Shown: positions 1-10,512 of the stretch, piece by piece | Layout of the letters: every line of letters begins with the position of its first letter | Numbering within the stretch: the first letter of the stretch is position 1 | Assembly (NCBI RefSeq): GCF_027579695.1 | Contig: NC_083571.1 | Location: 90,021,388 to 90,085,387, forward strand | Source of the DNA: Neoarius graeffei | Taxonomy: Eukaryota > Chordata > Actinopteri > Siluriformes > Ariidae | Direction: 5' to 3' | Length of the DNA: 64,000 nt | Made by a program: the position numbers and the translations under genes | Notes under the pieces: model-generated | Databases searched by the model: none | Told to the model about the DNA's origin: nothing | The model's input: the letters and a program-made list of their open reading frames with translations, nothing else

Positions 1-2340
1 CCTTAGCAAAGAGCCCCGAACCCCATGCTCCCGAAGCACCCCCCACAGAATACCACGGGGGACACGGTCGAATGCCTTCTCCAGATCCACAAAGCACATG
101 TGGACTGGTTGGGCAAACTCCCATGAACCCTTGAGCACCCTATGAAGGGTATAGAGCTGGTCCAGTGTTCCGTGACCAGGACAAAAACCGCATTGTTCCT
201 CCTGGATCCGAGGTTCGACTATTGGTCGAATTCTCCTCTCCAGTACCCTGGAGTAAACTTTCCCTGGGAGGCTGAGAAGTGTGATTCCCCTATAATTGGA
301 GCACACTCTCTGGTCCCCTTTCTTAAAAAGAGGGACCACCACCCCAGTCTGCCACTCCAGAGGCACTGTCCCCGACCGCCACGCAATGTTGCAGAGGCAT
401 GTCAACCAAGACAGCCCCACAACATCCAGAGACTTGAGATCCTCAGGGCGGATCTCATCCACCCCCGGTGCCTTGCCACCAAGGAGCTTGCAAACCACCT
501 CAGTGACTTCGGCTTGGGTAATGGACGAGTCCATCTCTGAGTCATCAGCCTCAGTCTCCTCAGTGGAAGACATGACGGTGGGATTGAGGAGATCCTCAAA
601 GTATTCCTTCCACCGCCCGACAATGTCCCCAGTCGAGGTCAACAGCTCCCCACCCACACTGTAAAGTGTTGGCAGAGTACTGCTTCCCCCTCCTGAGGCG
701 CCGGATGGTTTGCCAGAATTTCTTCGAGGCCAACCGATAGTCCTTCTCCATGGCCTCCCCGAACTCCTTCCAGTTCCGAGTTTTTGCCTCTGCAACTGCC
801 CAAGCTGCAGCACTCCTGGCCTGCCGATACCCGTCAGCTGCCTCAGGAGTCCCGGAGGTCAACATGGCCCAATAGGACTCCTTCTTCAGCTTGACGGCAT
901 CCCTTACTTCCGGTGTCCACCACCGGGTTCGGGGATTGCCGCCACGACAGGCACCGGAGACCTTGCGGCCACAGCTCCGAACAGCTGCGTCCACAATGGA
1001 GGTAGAGAACATGGTCCACTCAGACTCAATGTCCCCCGCCTCCCTCGGAAGCTGGGAAAAGCTCTCCCAGAGGTGGGAGTTAAAAACCTCCCCAACAGAG
1101 TGCTCGGCCAGACGTTCCCAGCAGACCCTCACCATACGTTTGGGCCTGCCAGGTCTGTCCAGCTTCCTCCTCCGCCAGCAGATCCAACTCACCACCAGGT
1201 GCTGATCAGTTGACAGCTCAGCCCCTCTCTTCACCCGAGTGTCCAAGACATATGGCCGGAGATCAGATGAAACGACTACAAAGTCGATCATCGACCTCCA
1301 ACCTAAGGTGTCCTGGTGCCACGTGCACTTATGGACACCCCTATGCTCGAACATGGTGTTCGTTATGGACAAACCGTGACTAGCACAGAAGTCCAATAAC
1401 AAAACACCACTCGGGTTCAGATCGGGGAGGCCGTTCCTCCCAACCACGCCCCTCCAGGTGTCACTGTCGTCGCCCACGTGAGCATTGAAGTCCCCTAGTA
1501 GCACAATGGAGTCCTCAGTCTGAGCACCCCTCAGTACCTCTCACAGGGACTCCAAGAAGGCCGGATACTCTATACTGCTATTTGGCCCGTAGGCACAAAC
1601 AACAGCAAGAGCCCTCTCCCCAATCCGAAGGCGCAGAGAGGCGACCCTCTCATTCACTGGGGTAAACTCCAACACATGGCAGCTGAGCTGGGGAGCTATA
1701 AGCAAGCCCACACCAGCCCGCCACCGCTCACCACGGGCGACTCCAGAGAAGTGGAAAGTCCAGCCCCTCTGAAGGAGCTGGGTTCCAGAGCCCAAGCTGT
1801 GTGTGGAGGTGAGCCCGACTATCTCTAGCCAGTACCTCTCAACCTCCCGCACAAGCTCAGGCTCTTTCCCCCCCAGTGAAGTGACATTCCATGTCCCAAC
1901 AGCCAGCCGCTGTGTCCAGGGATCAGGTCGTCGAGGCCCCTGCCTTCGACTGCCACCCAATCCACACTGCACCAATCCCCTACTGCTACCTCTGTGGGTG
2001 GTGAACCCAAAGGAGGTCAGGCCCACATCACCTCTTTGGGCTGAGCCCGGCCGGGCCCCATGGGCAAAGGCCCGGCCACCAAGCGCTCGCATACGAGCCC
2101 CAACCCTGGGCCTGGCTCCAGGGTGGGGCCCCGGCTGTGTCATACCGGGCAACGTCACGGTCCTTGCTTTTTTCTTCATAGGGGTTTTTGGTGAACTGCT
2201 CTTGGTCTGGCATGTCACCTAGGACCTGTCTGCCTTGGGAAACCCTGACAGGGGCATAATGCCCCGGACAACATAGCTCCTAGGATCATTCAAGCACACA
2301 AACCCCTCCACCACAATAAGGTGGCAGTTCTAGGAGGGGC
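1..2340 (-). mobile_element. Rex3 non-LTR retrotransposon (RTE clade), degenerate, cut by window edge
   Basis: Read on the minus strand this is a Rex3 LINE, which copies itself by target-primed reverse transcription. The 5' part (about 2218-1300) encodes an AP-type endonuclease with LGDFNAHVG and a later IDFVVVSSD stretch. The middle has [19 protein letters not shown]. The part near base 1-100 has the RT motif A block DLEKAFDRVPR. Bases 335-354 match the reverse complement of the widely used fish Rex3 primer site (TGGCAGACnGGGGTGGTGGT), coding WQTGVVV. The frame is broken by an in-frame stop after AFLESL near 1541 and a frameshift near 620. The 5' leader (2221-2340) matches what I remember of the start of these elements. 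The RT C-terminus and 3' tail lie beyond base 1. The family call is strong; activity is excluded by the breaks. Confidence 0.9.
596..2218 (-). pseudogene. Rex3 endonuclease/RT polyprotein, broken
   Basis: Two open stretches, 2218-1541 (about 225 codons) and 1504-596 (about 302 codons), are consecutive parts of one Rex3 protein in different states of decay. The first starts in a leader rich in Gly/Arg and holds the first endonuclease half (TWNVTSLGGKEPELV, then VVCAYGPNSS). It stops at a TGA where related copies read on. The second resumes at [16 protein letters not shown] and carries the rest of the endonuclease and the linker to the RT, and loses frame near 620. The remaining RT is still recognisable in other frames down to base 1. 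Confidence 0.8.
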
Positions 2341-2734
2341 AAGAAGATAACGGAAGATACAACACAAAAGACCTAAGACAGTTGAGCAACTAGAATCCTA
2401 CATTAGACAAGAATGGGTTAACATTCCTATCCCTAAACTTGAGCAACTTGTCTCCTCAGTCCCCAGACGTTTACAGACTGTTGTAAAGAGAAAAGGGGAT
2501 CTCAGTGGTAAACATGGCCTTGTCCCAACTTTTTTGAGATGTGTTGTTGTCATGAAATTTAAAATCACCTAATTTTTTTCTTTCAATGATACATTTTCTC
2601 AGTTTAAACATTTGCTATGTCATCTGTGTTCTATTCTGAATAAAATATGGAATTTTGAAACTTCCACATCATTGCATTCCGTTTTTATTTACAATTTGTA
2701 CTTTGTCCCAACTTTTTTTGGAATCGGGGTTGTA
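2341..2734 (+). mobile_element. Tc1/mariner-like element, 3' remnant
   Basis: About 390 bases next to the Rex3 5' end read, in one frame, EQLESYIRQEWVNIP followed by SSVPRRLQTVVKRKGD. This is the usual C-terminus of a Tc1/mariner transposase. The segment ends with ACTTTTTTTGGAATCGGGGTTGTA, a terminal inverted repeat common in fish, closing on TA at 2733-2734. The 5' end and catalytic core are missing. This element and the next one abut within five bases. Confidence 0.65.
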
Positions 2735-3105
2735 TATGTACAGTGGGGTAAAAAAGTATTTAGTCAGCCACCAATTGTGCAAGTTCTCCCACTTAAAAAG
2801 ATGAGAGAGGCCTGTAATTTTCATCACAGGTACACTTCAACTATGAGAGACAGAATGGGGGAAAGAATCCAGGAAATCACATTGTAGGATTTTTAATGAA
2901 TTAATTGGTAAATTCCTCTGTAAAATAAGTATTTGGTCACCTACAAACAAGCAAGATTTCTGGCTCTCACAGACCTGTAACTTCTTCTTTAAGAGGCTCC
3001 TCTGTCCTCCACTCGTTACCTGTATTAATGGCACCTGTTTGAACTCGTTATCAGTATAAAAGACACCTGTCCACAACCTCAAACAGTCACACTCCAAACT
3101 CCACT

Positions 3106-4113
3106 ATGGCCAAGACCAAAGAGCTGTCAAAGGACACCAGAAACAAAATTGTAGACCTGCACCAGGCTGGGAAGACTGAATCTGCAATAGGTAAGCAGCT
3201 TGGTGTGAAGAAATCAACTGTGGGAGCAATTATTAGAAAATGGAAGACATACAAGACCACTGATAATCTCCCTCGATCTGGGGCTCCACACAAGATCTCA
3301 CCCCGTGGGGTCAAAATGATCACAAGAATGATGAGCAAAAATCCCAGAACCACATGGGGGGACCTAGTGAATGACCTGTAGAGAGCTGGGACCAAAGTAA
3401 CAAAGGCTACCATCAGTAACACACTACGTCGCCAGGGACTCAAATCCTGCAGTGCCAGACGTGTCCCCCTGCTTAAGCCAGTACATGTCCAGGCCTGTCT
3501 GAATTTTGCTAGAGAGCATTTGGATGATCCAGAAGAGGATTGGGAGAATGTCATATGGTCAGATGAAACCAAAATAGAACTTTTTGGTAAAAACTCAACT
3601 TGTCGTGTTTGGAGGAGAAAGAATGCTGAGTTGCAGCCAAAGAACACCATACCTACTGTGAAGCATGGGGGTGGAAACATCATGCTTTGGGGCTGTTTTT
3701 CTGCAAAGGGACCAGGACGACTGATCCGTGTAAAGGAAAGAACGAATGGGGCCATGTATTGTGAGATTTTGAGTGAAAACCTCCTTCCATCAGCAAGGGC
3801 ATTGAAGATGAAACTTGGCTGGGTCTTTCAGCATGACAATGATCCCAAACACACCGCCCAGGCAACGAAGGAGTGGCTTCGTAAGAAGCATTTCCAGGTC
3901 CTGGAGTGGCCTAGCCAGTCTCCAGATCTCAACCCCATAGAAAATCTTTGGAGGGAGTTGAAAGTCCGTGGTGCCCAGCGACAGCCCCAAAACATCACTG
4001 CTCTAGAGGAGATCTGCATGGAGGAATGGGCCAAAATACCAGCAACAGTGTGTGAAAACCTTGTGAAGATTTACAGAAAATGTTTGACCTCTGTCATTGC
4101 CAACAAAGGGTAT
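3106..4113 (+). pseudogene. Tc1 transposase (outer), one nonsense codon, C-terminus interrupted
   Basis: Transposase that binds the TIRs and catalyses excision and integration. ATG at 3106 follows a short leader. The N-terminal paired-like helix-turn-helix region ([20 protein letters not shown]) is followed by the DDE core: [10 protein letters not shown], then [11 protein letters not shown], then [11 protein letters not shown] with the catalytic Glu. A TAG at 3379-3381 (probably from CAG) is the only stop, and the frame is the same on both sides. The last residues before the nested insertion are VIANKGYI; the remaining three codons and stop lie beyond 5722. Apart from this the gene is close to the usual length of about 340 residues. 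Confidence 0.9.
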
Positions 4114-4114
4114 A

Positions 4115-5722
4115 TACATTGGTGCTTGAAAGTTTGTGAACCCTTTAGAATTTTCTATATTTCTGCATAAATATGAGCTAAAACATCATCAGATTTTCAC
4201 ACAAGTCCTAAAAGTAGATAAAGAGAACCCAGTTAAACAAATGAGACAAAAATATTATACTTGGTCATTTATTTATTGAGGAAAATGATCCAATATTACA
4301 TATCTGTGAGTGGCAAAAGTATGTGAACCTTTGCTTTCAGTATCTGGTGTGACCCCCTTGTGCAGCAATAACTGCAACTAAACGTTTGCGGTAACTGTTG
4401 ATCAGTCCTGCACACCGGCTTGGAGGAATTTTAGCCCATTCCTCCGTACAGAACAGCTTCAACTCTGGGATGTTGGTGGGTTTCCTCACATGAACTGCTC
4501 GCTTCAGGTCCTTCCACAACATTTCTATTGGATTAAGGTCAGGACTTTGACTTTGCCATTTCAAAACATTAACTTTATTCTTCTTTAACCATTCTTTGGT
4601 AGAACGACTTGTGTGCTTAGGGTCGTTGTCCTGCTGCATGACGCACCTTCTCTTGAGATTCAGTTCATGGACAGATGTCCTGACATTTTCCTTTAGAATT
4701 CGCTGGTATAATTCAGAATTCATTGTTCCATCAATGATGGCAAGCCGTCCTGGCCCAGATGCAGCAAAACAGGCCCAAACCATGATACTACCACCACCAT
4801 GTTTCACAGATGGGATAAGGTTCTTATGCTGGAATGCAGTGTTTTCCTTTCTCCAAACATAATGCTTCTCATTTAAACTAAAAAGTTCTATTTTGGTCTC
4901 ATCCATCCACAAAACATTTTTCCAATAACCTTCTGGCTTGTCCACATGAGCTTTACCAAACTGCAGACAAGCAGCAATGTTATTTTTGGAGAGCAGTTAC
5001 TTTCTTCTTGCAACCCTGCCATGCACACCATTGTTGTTCAGTGTTCTCCTGATGGTGGACTCATGAACATTAACATTAGCCAATGTGAGAGAGGCCTTCA
5101 GTTGCTTAGAAGTTACTCTGGGATCCTTTGTGACCTCGCCAACTATTACACGCCTTGCTCTTGGAGTGATCTTTGTTGGTCGACCACTCCTGGTGAGGGT
5201 AACAATGGTCTTGAATTTCCTCCATTTGTACACAATCTGACTGTGGATTAGTGGAGTCCAAACTCTTTAGAGATGGTTTTGTTACCTTTTCCAGCCTGAT
5301 GAGCATCAACAACACTTTTTCTGAAGTCCTCAGAAATCTCCTTTGTTCGTGCCATGATACACTTCCACAAACGTGTTGTGAAGATCAGACTTTGATAGAT
5401 CCCTGTTCTTTAAATAAAACAGGGTGCCCACTCACACCTGATTGTCATCCCATTGATTGAAAACACCTGACTCTAATTTCACCTTCAAATTAACTGCTAA
5501 TCCTAGAGGTTCACATACTTTTGCCACTCACAGATATGTAATATCAGATCATTTTCCTCCATAAATAAATGACCAAGTATAATATTTTTGTCTGATTTGT
5601 TTAACTGGGTTCTCTTTATCTACTTTTAGAACTTCTGTGAAAATCTGATGATGTTTTAGGTCATATTTATGCAGAAATATAGAAAATTCTAAAGGGTTCA
5701 CAAACTTTCAAGCACCACTGTA
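4115..5722 (-). mobile_element. Tc1-like transposon (inner, nested)
   Basis: A second Tc1-like family. The TIR reads TACATTGGTGCTTGAAAG at 4115 and its complement ends CTTTCAAGCACCACTGTA at 5722; the left end carries one substitution (TACAGT to TACATT). Length is about 1.6 kb, normal for Tc1. It lies on the minus strand inside the outer Tc1, in a TATATA target. Other copies of this family in the window are at 30223-31836 and, split, at 15905-17137 with 38875-45172. Confidence 0.93.
4337..5355 (-). pseudogene. Tc1 transposase (inner copy), frame broken
   Basis: ATG at 5355 starts MARTKEISEDFRK. The HTH region runs to about 5000 with VYKWRKFKTIVTLTRSGRPT. A break between about 4997 and 4945 separates it from the DDE domain (4945-4337): [38 protein letters not shown]. 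All three acidic residues are present, unlike the two other copies of this family, where the Glu has become Lys. The stop is TGA at 4339-4337 after HTRY. Confidence 0.88.
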
Positions 5723-5950
5723 ACAAAGTATTGAAATGAACTTTTGTTATTGACCAAATACTTATTTTCCACCATAATTTGCAAATAAATTCTTTAAAAA
5801 TCAGACAATGTGATTTTCTGGATTTTTTCCCCCCTCATTTTGTCTTTCATAGTTGAGGTATACCTATGATAAATTACAGGCCTCTCATCTTTTTAAGTGG
5901 GAGAACTTGCACAATTGGTAACTGACTAAATACTTTTTTGCCCCACTGTA

Positions 5951-6029
5951 TATTAATATACACACACAAAATATATATATATATACACACACACAATATA
6001 TGTGTGTGTATTTTTTATATATATTATAC

Positions 6030-6089
<60 letters not shown>

Positions 6090-6210
6090 AAATACATACG
6101 TATATATAAATAAAATATACAGTTTATACACACTACACACGTGTGTATATTTTATATATATGTATATATTAATAAATACACACAATATCTATATATAATG
6201 TATGTGTGTG

Positions 6211-6243
<33 letters not shown>

Positions 6244-6275
6244 GCACAAATAAAACACGTGTGTGTGTATGTGTT

Positions 6276-6326
<51 letters not shown>

Positions 6327-6415
6327 AATAAACACACTTGTTTTATTTGTGTGTGTATATATATATATATATATAAATACATACATATAAATAAAATATA
6401 CAGTATACACACACT

Positions 6416-6495
<80 letters not shown>

Positions 6496-6560
6496 AGTGT
6501 GTGTATACTGTATATTTTATTTATATATATGTATTACATTTTATATATATATATAAGATT
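5951..6560. repeat. Compound (TA)n/(CA)n/(GT)n microsatellite
   Basis: About 600 bases of alternating AT runs and CA/GT runs, with the longest AT runs near 6040-6080, 6280-6320 and 6428-6480. It begins directly after the TA of the Tc1 right end. Several blocks are near-complements of each other (for example ATATACAGT/ACTGTATAT around 6395 and 6505), so the strand can fold on itself. Long open frames here are artefacts of the dinucleotides. Confidence 0.95.
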
Positions 6561-7013
6561 CTACCTGTAATGTGCAATTTTTCCGAGCCTCTCAATAAGG
6601 CAATTTTTCTATACTCTTTCACAGTAGATAATGCAAATAGCCCTCCGTGTTTAATCCTTTGTTTGTCTAATTTTTATTTCAGTTTTATTTGTTTTGTTTG
6701 ACATTTTCTTGCTACTGTAACACGTGAATTTCCCCAATGTGGGATGAATAAAGTGAATCTAATCTAATAGTCTTTAAGGTGTGTTCTTTTGGGGTAAGCA
6801 GCAGCAGTGAAATCTGGAGGATATGTTAGGACACTGGCTTTTTTCCAAAAGGATGGCAATATAAACCAACAGTCTGTCCAAAGTGTGTGTGTGGTGGTAG
6901 TGGTTGGGGGAGTTGGAAGCAAGTTAAAATCTCACCTCCTGCCAAAACATGGCTCATCTCAAATATAAATAGTAAAATAAATGAAAATAAAAAGGCAAAA
7001 CAAAGAGTATATC
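6561..7013. other. Gene-free stretch with a retroposon 3' tail
   Basis: No gene seen. Bases 6690-6769 resemble the 3' tail of a fish LINE or SINE (GAATTTCCCCAATGTGGGAT, AATAAAG, then repeated TCTAA units). The rest, 6770-7013, would be the 3' untranslated side of the minus-strand SAMD3-like gene; I see no convincing AATAAA on that strand. Confidence 0.5.
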
Positions 7014-7446
7014 TTAAAGTAAGAGTTTTGTTTTCAAGCTCCTGACACGCTGTGAGCAATTGGTGGAAAGTTCCATGAAAATGTGCTGAATAGTTTCAAA
7101 AGTGTACTTGTGTTCTTTTGGGAACTGCATGTTCAAGGCATAGAGCAGGCCAAACAGGTAGGCAAATGCAGTGAGGAGGTCTGGAAGATCTGTGAGAACA
7201 ATGGTTCCCTCCAGCACAATGGCAATATTGATGACTGTAGGCACATCATCTTTGAGAACAGTGAGCACACCCATCTGGACACCTCTGGTCTGTTCCTCTG
7301 GATCAGTTGCCTGTTAAAAGTATAAAGATACTGCTGTTTGACAGAAACTAATAAAAATAAAGTGCAATGTGTATGATTTCCTTTCAGCTATCCACTTACT
7401 AAATATTCTTAACAGGACCAATGTTTATCATGATATTGTATATATG

Positions 7447-7629
7447 TTTTAACATGGAAAGAGTTAAAAAAAAAGCAGAAGGTTAGGCTCCCTTAATCCA
7501 AAGTTTTATTTCATTAGGTTCCCATGTACGGTAAAAATTTTTAAATGGGAACCTAATGAAACAAGACATTAGATTAAGGGAGACTAAGTGTATGGACCTA
7601 CTGTTTTTTCATCTCTTTCCATGTTAAAA
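7447..7629. mobile_element. Hairpin MITE in the SAMD3-like intron (183 bp)
   Basis: Near-complete palindrome. The outer arms are TTTTAACATGGAAAGAG (7447) and CTCTTTCCATGTTAAAA (7629). Inner arms TTTCATTAGGTTCCCAT and ATGGGAACCTAATGAAA pair around a short AT spacer, with CTCCCTTAATC/GATTAAGGGAG between them. No coding potential. It is most likely a non-autonomous DNA transposon; the superfamily cannot be told. Confidence 0.8.
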
Positions 7630-7867
7630 TGTATCTACGGTCTCATAATAAACATTAGTCCTTTGGTGAAATACAGAAAGAGTGGTCGTAAGATAGTGTA
7701 CTCACCAGGCATGTCACAAAAAGCTTCTTAGAATTTCATGGAGAAATATGGGAAGACCTTCCAAAACAGTTCTCCTTCAATGCTGTGCAATGTCAGATGC
7801 CTCAGAATTAAGGTGGGGTGGGGAGGTAAATTAGTTAGCATTGTGAATGTAACAGAATTTCAGCATA

Positions 7868-8130
7868 TTAAAAGCAAAACACTGTCAGTTTTCAATTGTA
7901 GGCTGTATTTCTGCATGGACACGATTCAAATTTTCCCGTAAAGAGAATTACGTCAGTAGCTGCCTTCTAGAGTTTGACCGTTGTTCTTGTTTATGGCTGA
8001 AACCACGAACAGTGGTCAAACTCTAGAAGGCAGTTACCAACATAATGTTCTCTTTACAGGAATGTTTGGGAATGAGTCTTGCCCATGCAGAAATATAGCC
8101 TACAATTAAACCGCTGGTGTTTTGCTTTAA
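7868..8130. mobile_element. Second hairpin MITE in the same intron (263 bp)
   Basis: The arms start TTAAAGCAAAACAC-like at 7868 and end GTGTTTTGCTTTAA at 8130. Internal pairs include CTGCCTTCTAGAGTTTGACC with GGTCAAACTCTAGAAGGCAG, and AATTGTAGGCT with AGCCTACAATT. The loop is a few tens of bases near 7985-8010. It differs in sequence from the neighbouring hairpin. No gene. Confidence 0.8.
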
Positions 8131-9033
8131 GGTAGTCTGCAGTTGTGACTGGTGCTGGCTGGCAGATAAAACAGTTTCTGCTGTTAATTTATTTTAAGTT
8201 GCAAACAAACATAGTAAACATAGCACCAATTAAGATAATCTCTACCTGTTCATCAAGTTTTTCCAAGAGATCTTCCATGTCTTTACAAAAGGCACCTTTC
8301 CTGGCATGATACAGTTTCTGGAGATGAGAGGAGTACTTCTCTAGGGCTGCTTTAAAGGTTCCCAACAGTTCTTTGGTGGTGACACTGTTGAACTCCTGGT
8401 AGATCTGTACAACACAAATGCCAAACAAGCGACACAAATTTTAATGCTTTCAGAAGTACATTCAGACATTCAGTTCAGAAATTCAATAAGTTATTGTTCC
8501 AAATCAGCAAGCAGAACTTAACCAAACCTCTCCATTATAAAGGAATATCTTGCCTGTTCTTGAAGGAAGAGACCTGGCCATCTTTCCTGAACTTCCAAGA
8601 CCATGGGTTCCACCTGCACAATCTCCGAAGGGAGAAAGTGACTTCCATCTTTTGTCTGAGTTCCATGTCTTTCCCTTTCTTTTTCATCTCACTGACCAGG
8701 ATGCATCTCAAATCTTCTAGTGCATCATCATTTAAAGTTCTCAGGATGATCTGGCATGTGACCATCTCTCCATGCTTTTTTTTTCCTCAAAGAAAACCTG
8801 CTGTGTCATCACCCCTTCCTCTTTTGTTGACATTAACCTCATTACAGCCAGCTTGGCACAGTTTTGATCTGAAGTTTCCAAGCTTGTACTTAATGCTGGT
8901 TGTCCAGCCAGCGTATCCAGAGCCAGTACCTGGTTCCTTAAGACATGGATATTTGTTAAGTTCAGAGGCAACAGATTCACATTTGTCAGGGTAGGCTTTC
9001 ACAGCAAATATTTGTTGTGCCAACTTGTCTAGG

Positions 9034-9401
9034 GGCGGCACGGTGGTGTAGTGGTTAGCGCTGTCGCCTCACAGCAAGAAGGTCCTGGGTTCGAGCCCCG
9101 GGGCCGGCGAGGGCCTTTCTGTGTGGAGTTTGCATGTTCTCCCCGTGTCCGCGTGGGTTTCCTCCGGGTGCTCCGGTTTCCCCCACAGTCCAAAGACATG
9201 CAGGTTAGGTTAACTGGTGACTCTAAATTGACCGTAGGTGTGAATGTGAGTGTGAATGGTTGTCTGTGTGTCAGCCCTGTGATGACCTGGCGACTTGTCC
9301 AGGGTGTACCCCGCCTTTCGCCCATAGTCAGCTGGGATAGGCTCCAGCTTGCCTGCGACCCTGTAGAAGGATAAAGCGGCTAGAGATAATGAGATGAGAT
9401 G
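9034..9401 (+). mobile_element. tRNA-derived SINE (Mermaid/AFC-like), 368 bp
   Basis: Starts GGCGGCACGGTGGTGTAGTGG with a tRNA-like A box (TGGTGTAGTGGTTAGCGCTG) and B box (GGGTTCGAGCCCC). Its tail is GGATAAAGCGGCTAGAGATA followed by ATGAG units. It is flanked by the 12-bp direct repeat AACTTGTCTAGG (9022-9033 and 9402-9413), a clean target-site duplication. The insertion lies in the coding exon of the SAMD3-like gene, between codons for LDK and LAQQ. It needs LINE enzymes in trans; an L2-like partner is likely from the tail (inference). Confidence 0.93.
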
Positions 9402-10124
9402 AACTTGTCTAGGATCTCCATTTTCATATCTCTAGTTACCTGTAGACCTTTCCCATCTTTTGCATACACCTCATTCCCTTTATGGAGTTTCAGCTCCACA
9501 TGATATGAGAACCTTGGGATTGGAAAAGGTTTAGGCCACTGAGAGATACTTCGCCAACAGGGCCGAGTAACAGAGGATAGGCTGGGGGTGGGCACTGGAG
9601 AACTCATGCCAGCTGTATCAAAGGAAGAGGTGGAAAATGAACAGGATAGTACTTGGGAAAGTGGTGTGGATGGGGACCCAATACTGCTCCAAAGAATGTG
9701 CAAGACAGCTTTTTCTTTAGGCAACTCTGCAATATCAATCAGATTGCAGACTGCTTGGCCAAAATCTGGGTCTTCATATTGTAGACAGAAATCCCCTTCA
9801 AGTCTTTCCTGTAGTTCATTATACAGGTGCTCCAGAGATTCAGGGGCACTGGTTAGCTGAACCTTCCAAATGAGTTTGGGGTTTATGTGAACAAGCAGTA
9901 ACATAGCCTGTGGAAAAAAAAAAAACCACTCCTTTCAGCCAAGATCATGCATGACACTGAAAGTTATATGGCAATAGTATTAAATGCATGGACCTATTCA
10001 CACTTCCCCAACATCACAATGGAAACATGCATCACTGGAAAGTCAGTAGTTCGAAATGGCATAACATGAGTGCAATCTCCTTTCAAGGTCATCAAATCTA
10101 AAATATCACATCTAGAATACATAC

Positions 10125-10199
10125 CATTTTATATTCAATGCAGCAGGCACGCCCTTGGTCACCAGCATTCCAGCAACTGTGTAGAGGGCCAAAGGATGG
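10125..10199 (-). pseudogene. Exon piece: C-terminus of the DDE-type gene (left of element A)
   Basis: Minus strand: CATCCTTTGGCCCTCTACAC onward reads HPLALYTVAGMLVTKGV, ending ATAAAATG directly before GTATGT, a good splice donor at 10124. It continues the exon at 15205-15130, from which it was separated by gypsy element A (shared duplication CCATC). The motif D(D)YHPLxxYxV is typical near the C-terminus of the fish family whose other parts lie at 25317, 34511 and 36191. Joined directly to the 9907 acceptor, the frame does not match the SAMD3-like ATG, so either the two are separate proteins or an indel has occurred. Confidence 0.65.
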
Positions 10200-10512
10200 T
10201 GTAGGACTCCCTATGTGTGGGTGGAGCACAGAGGACGGCAGGACAGAGATCAGGTTTTTAACTTGGATTTATTGCCACACTTTTCAGTCTAACAATAAAC
10301 AATCTAGCGCAGACACACACACACACAACCGGCGTCTGGTTCAGGGATGAGCCCCTTCTGCTCTCGCTCTCCCTCCTCATATAGGGCGCGGTCCCTGGGA
10401 AGACACACAAACACAGGTTAATTGCTCTCAGGTGTAGTGATTCTGCCACTTACCTTCCCTGACTCCGCCCTCCTGTCACAGATCGGCACTTGACCATGCC
10501 CCCGCTGCCACA
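10200..10512 (-). repeat. 3' LTR of element A
   Basis: On the minus strand it starts TGTGGCAGCGGGGGC and ends GGGAGTCCTACA. It contains a TATA-like TATATGAGGAG context and an AATAAA-type signal (CAATAAATCC near 10265). It differs from the 5' LTR by scattered changes and CA-repeat length, so the insertion is not very recent. A purine-rich tract (GGCGGTGGGGGTA) lies just inside it. Confidence 0.93.

Larger units (their letters stand above)
2739..5950 (+). mobile_element. Tc1-like transposon (outer), split by a nested Tc1
   Basis: A DDE cut-and-paste element with TIRs starting TACAGTGGGG at 2739 and ending CCCCACTGTA at 5950, each on a TA. The two ends stay complementary for about 200 bases (for example AAAAAGATGAGAGGCCTGTAA on both sides). 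The interior 4115-5722 is another Tc1-like element inserted at a TA. Removing it leaves GGGTATA-TAACAAAG, the normal end of the coding region. The outer copy therefore arrived first. Confidence 0.93.
7014..9907 (-). pseudogene. SAMD3-like fish multicopy gene, spliced, disrupted
   Basis: Minus-strand gene of the family labelled sterile alpha motif domain-containing protein 3-like in fish; its function is not known. A TTTTTTCCACAG acceptor precedes ATG at 9904, giving MLLLVHINPKL and a ubiquitin-like/PB1-like start with FCLQYEDPDF. Next come a Ser-rich linker, WPKPFPIPRFSYHVELKL, then (after a SINE) KLAQQIFAVKAYPDK and KYPCLKEPG. The large exon 9907-8554 ends at CAG followed by GC, a GC-AG intron. 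Exon 8404-8246 (IYQEFNSVTTKELL, bounded by TACAG and CAGGTAGAG) and terminal exon 7310-7014 (NIAIVLEGTIVL, LLYALNMQFPKE) follow. Defects are the SINE, a TGA at 8789-8787 and frame changes near 8740 and 8628. Introns and spacing are gene-like, so this was not a processed copy. Family call strong; pseudogene status strong. Confidence 0.82.

Noticed and set aside
5885..6497. Open frames rich in Ile/Tyr/Thr/His/Val
   Set aside because: Produced by TA/CA/GT repeats; no codon structure and the same in all frames.
9047..9103. A functional tRNA gene (A and B box present)
   Set aside because: The boxes belong to the head of a SINE with a tail and target duplication; the cloverleaf is not complete.
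7014..9907. A working host SAMD3 gene
   Set aside because: The exon is split by a SINE and a gypsy element and has a stop and frame changes; the match is to the multicopy fish SAMD3-like family, not to SAMD3 itself.
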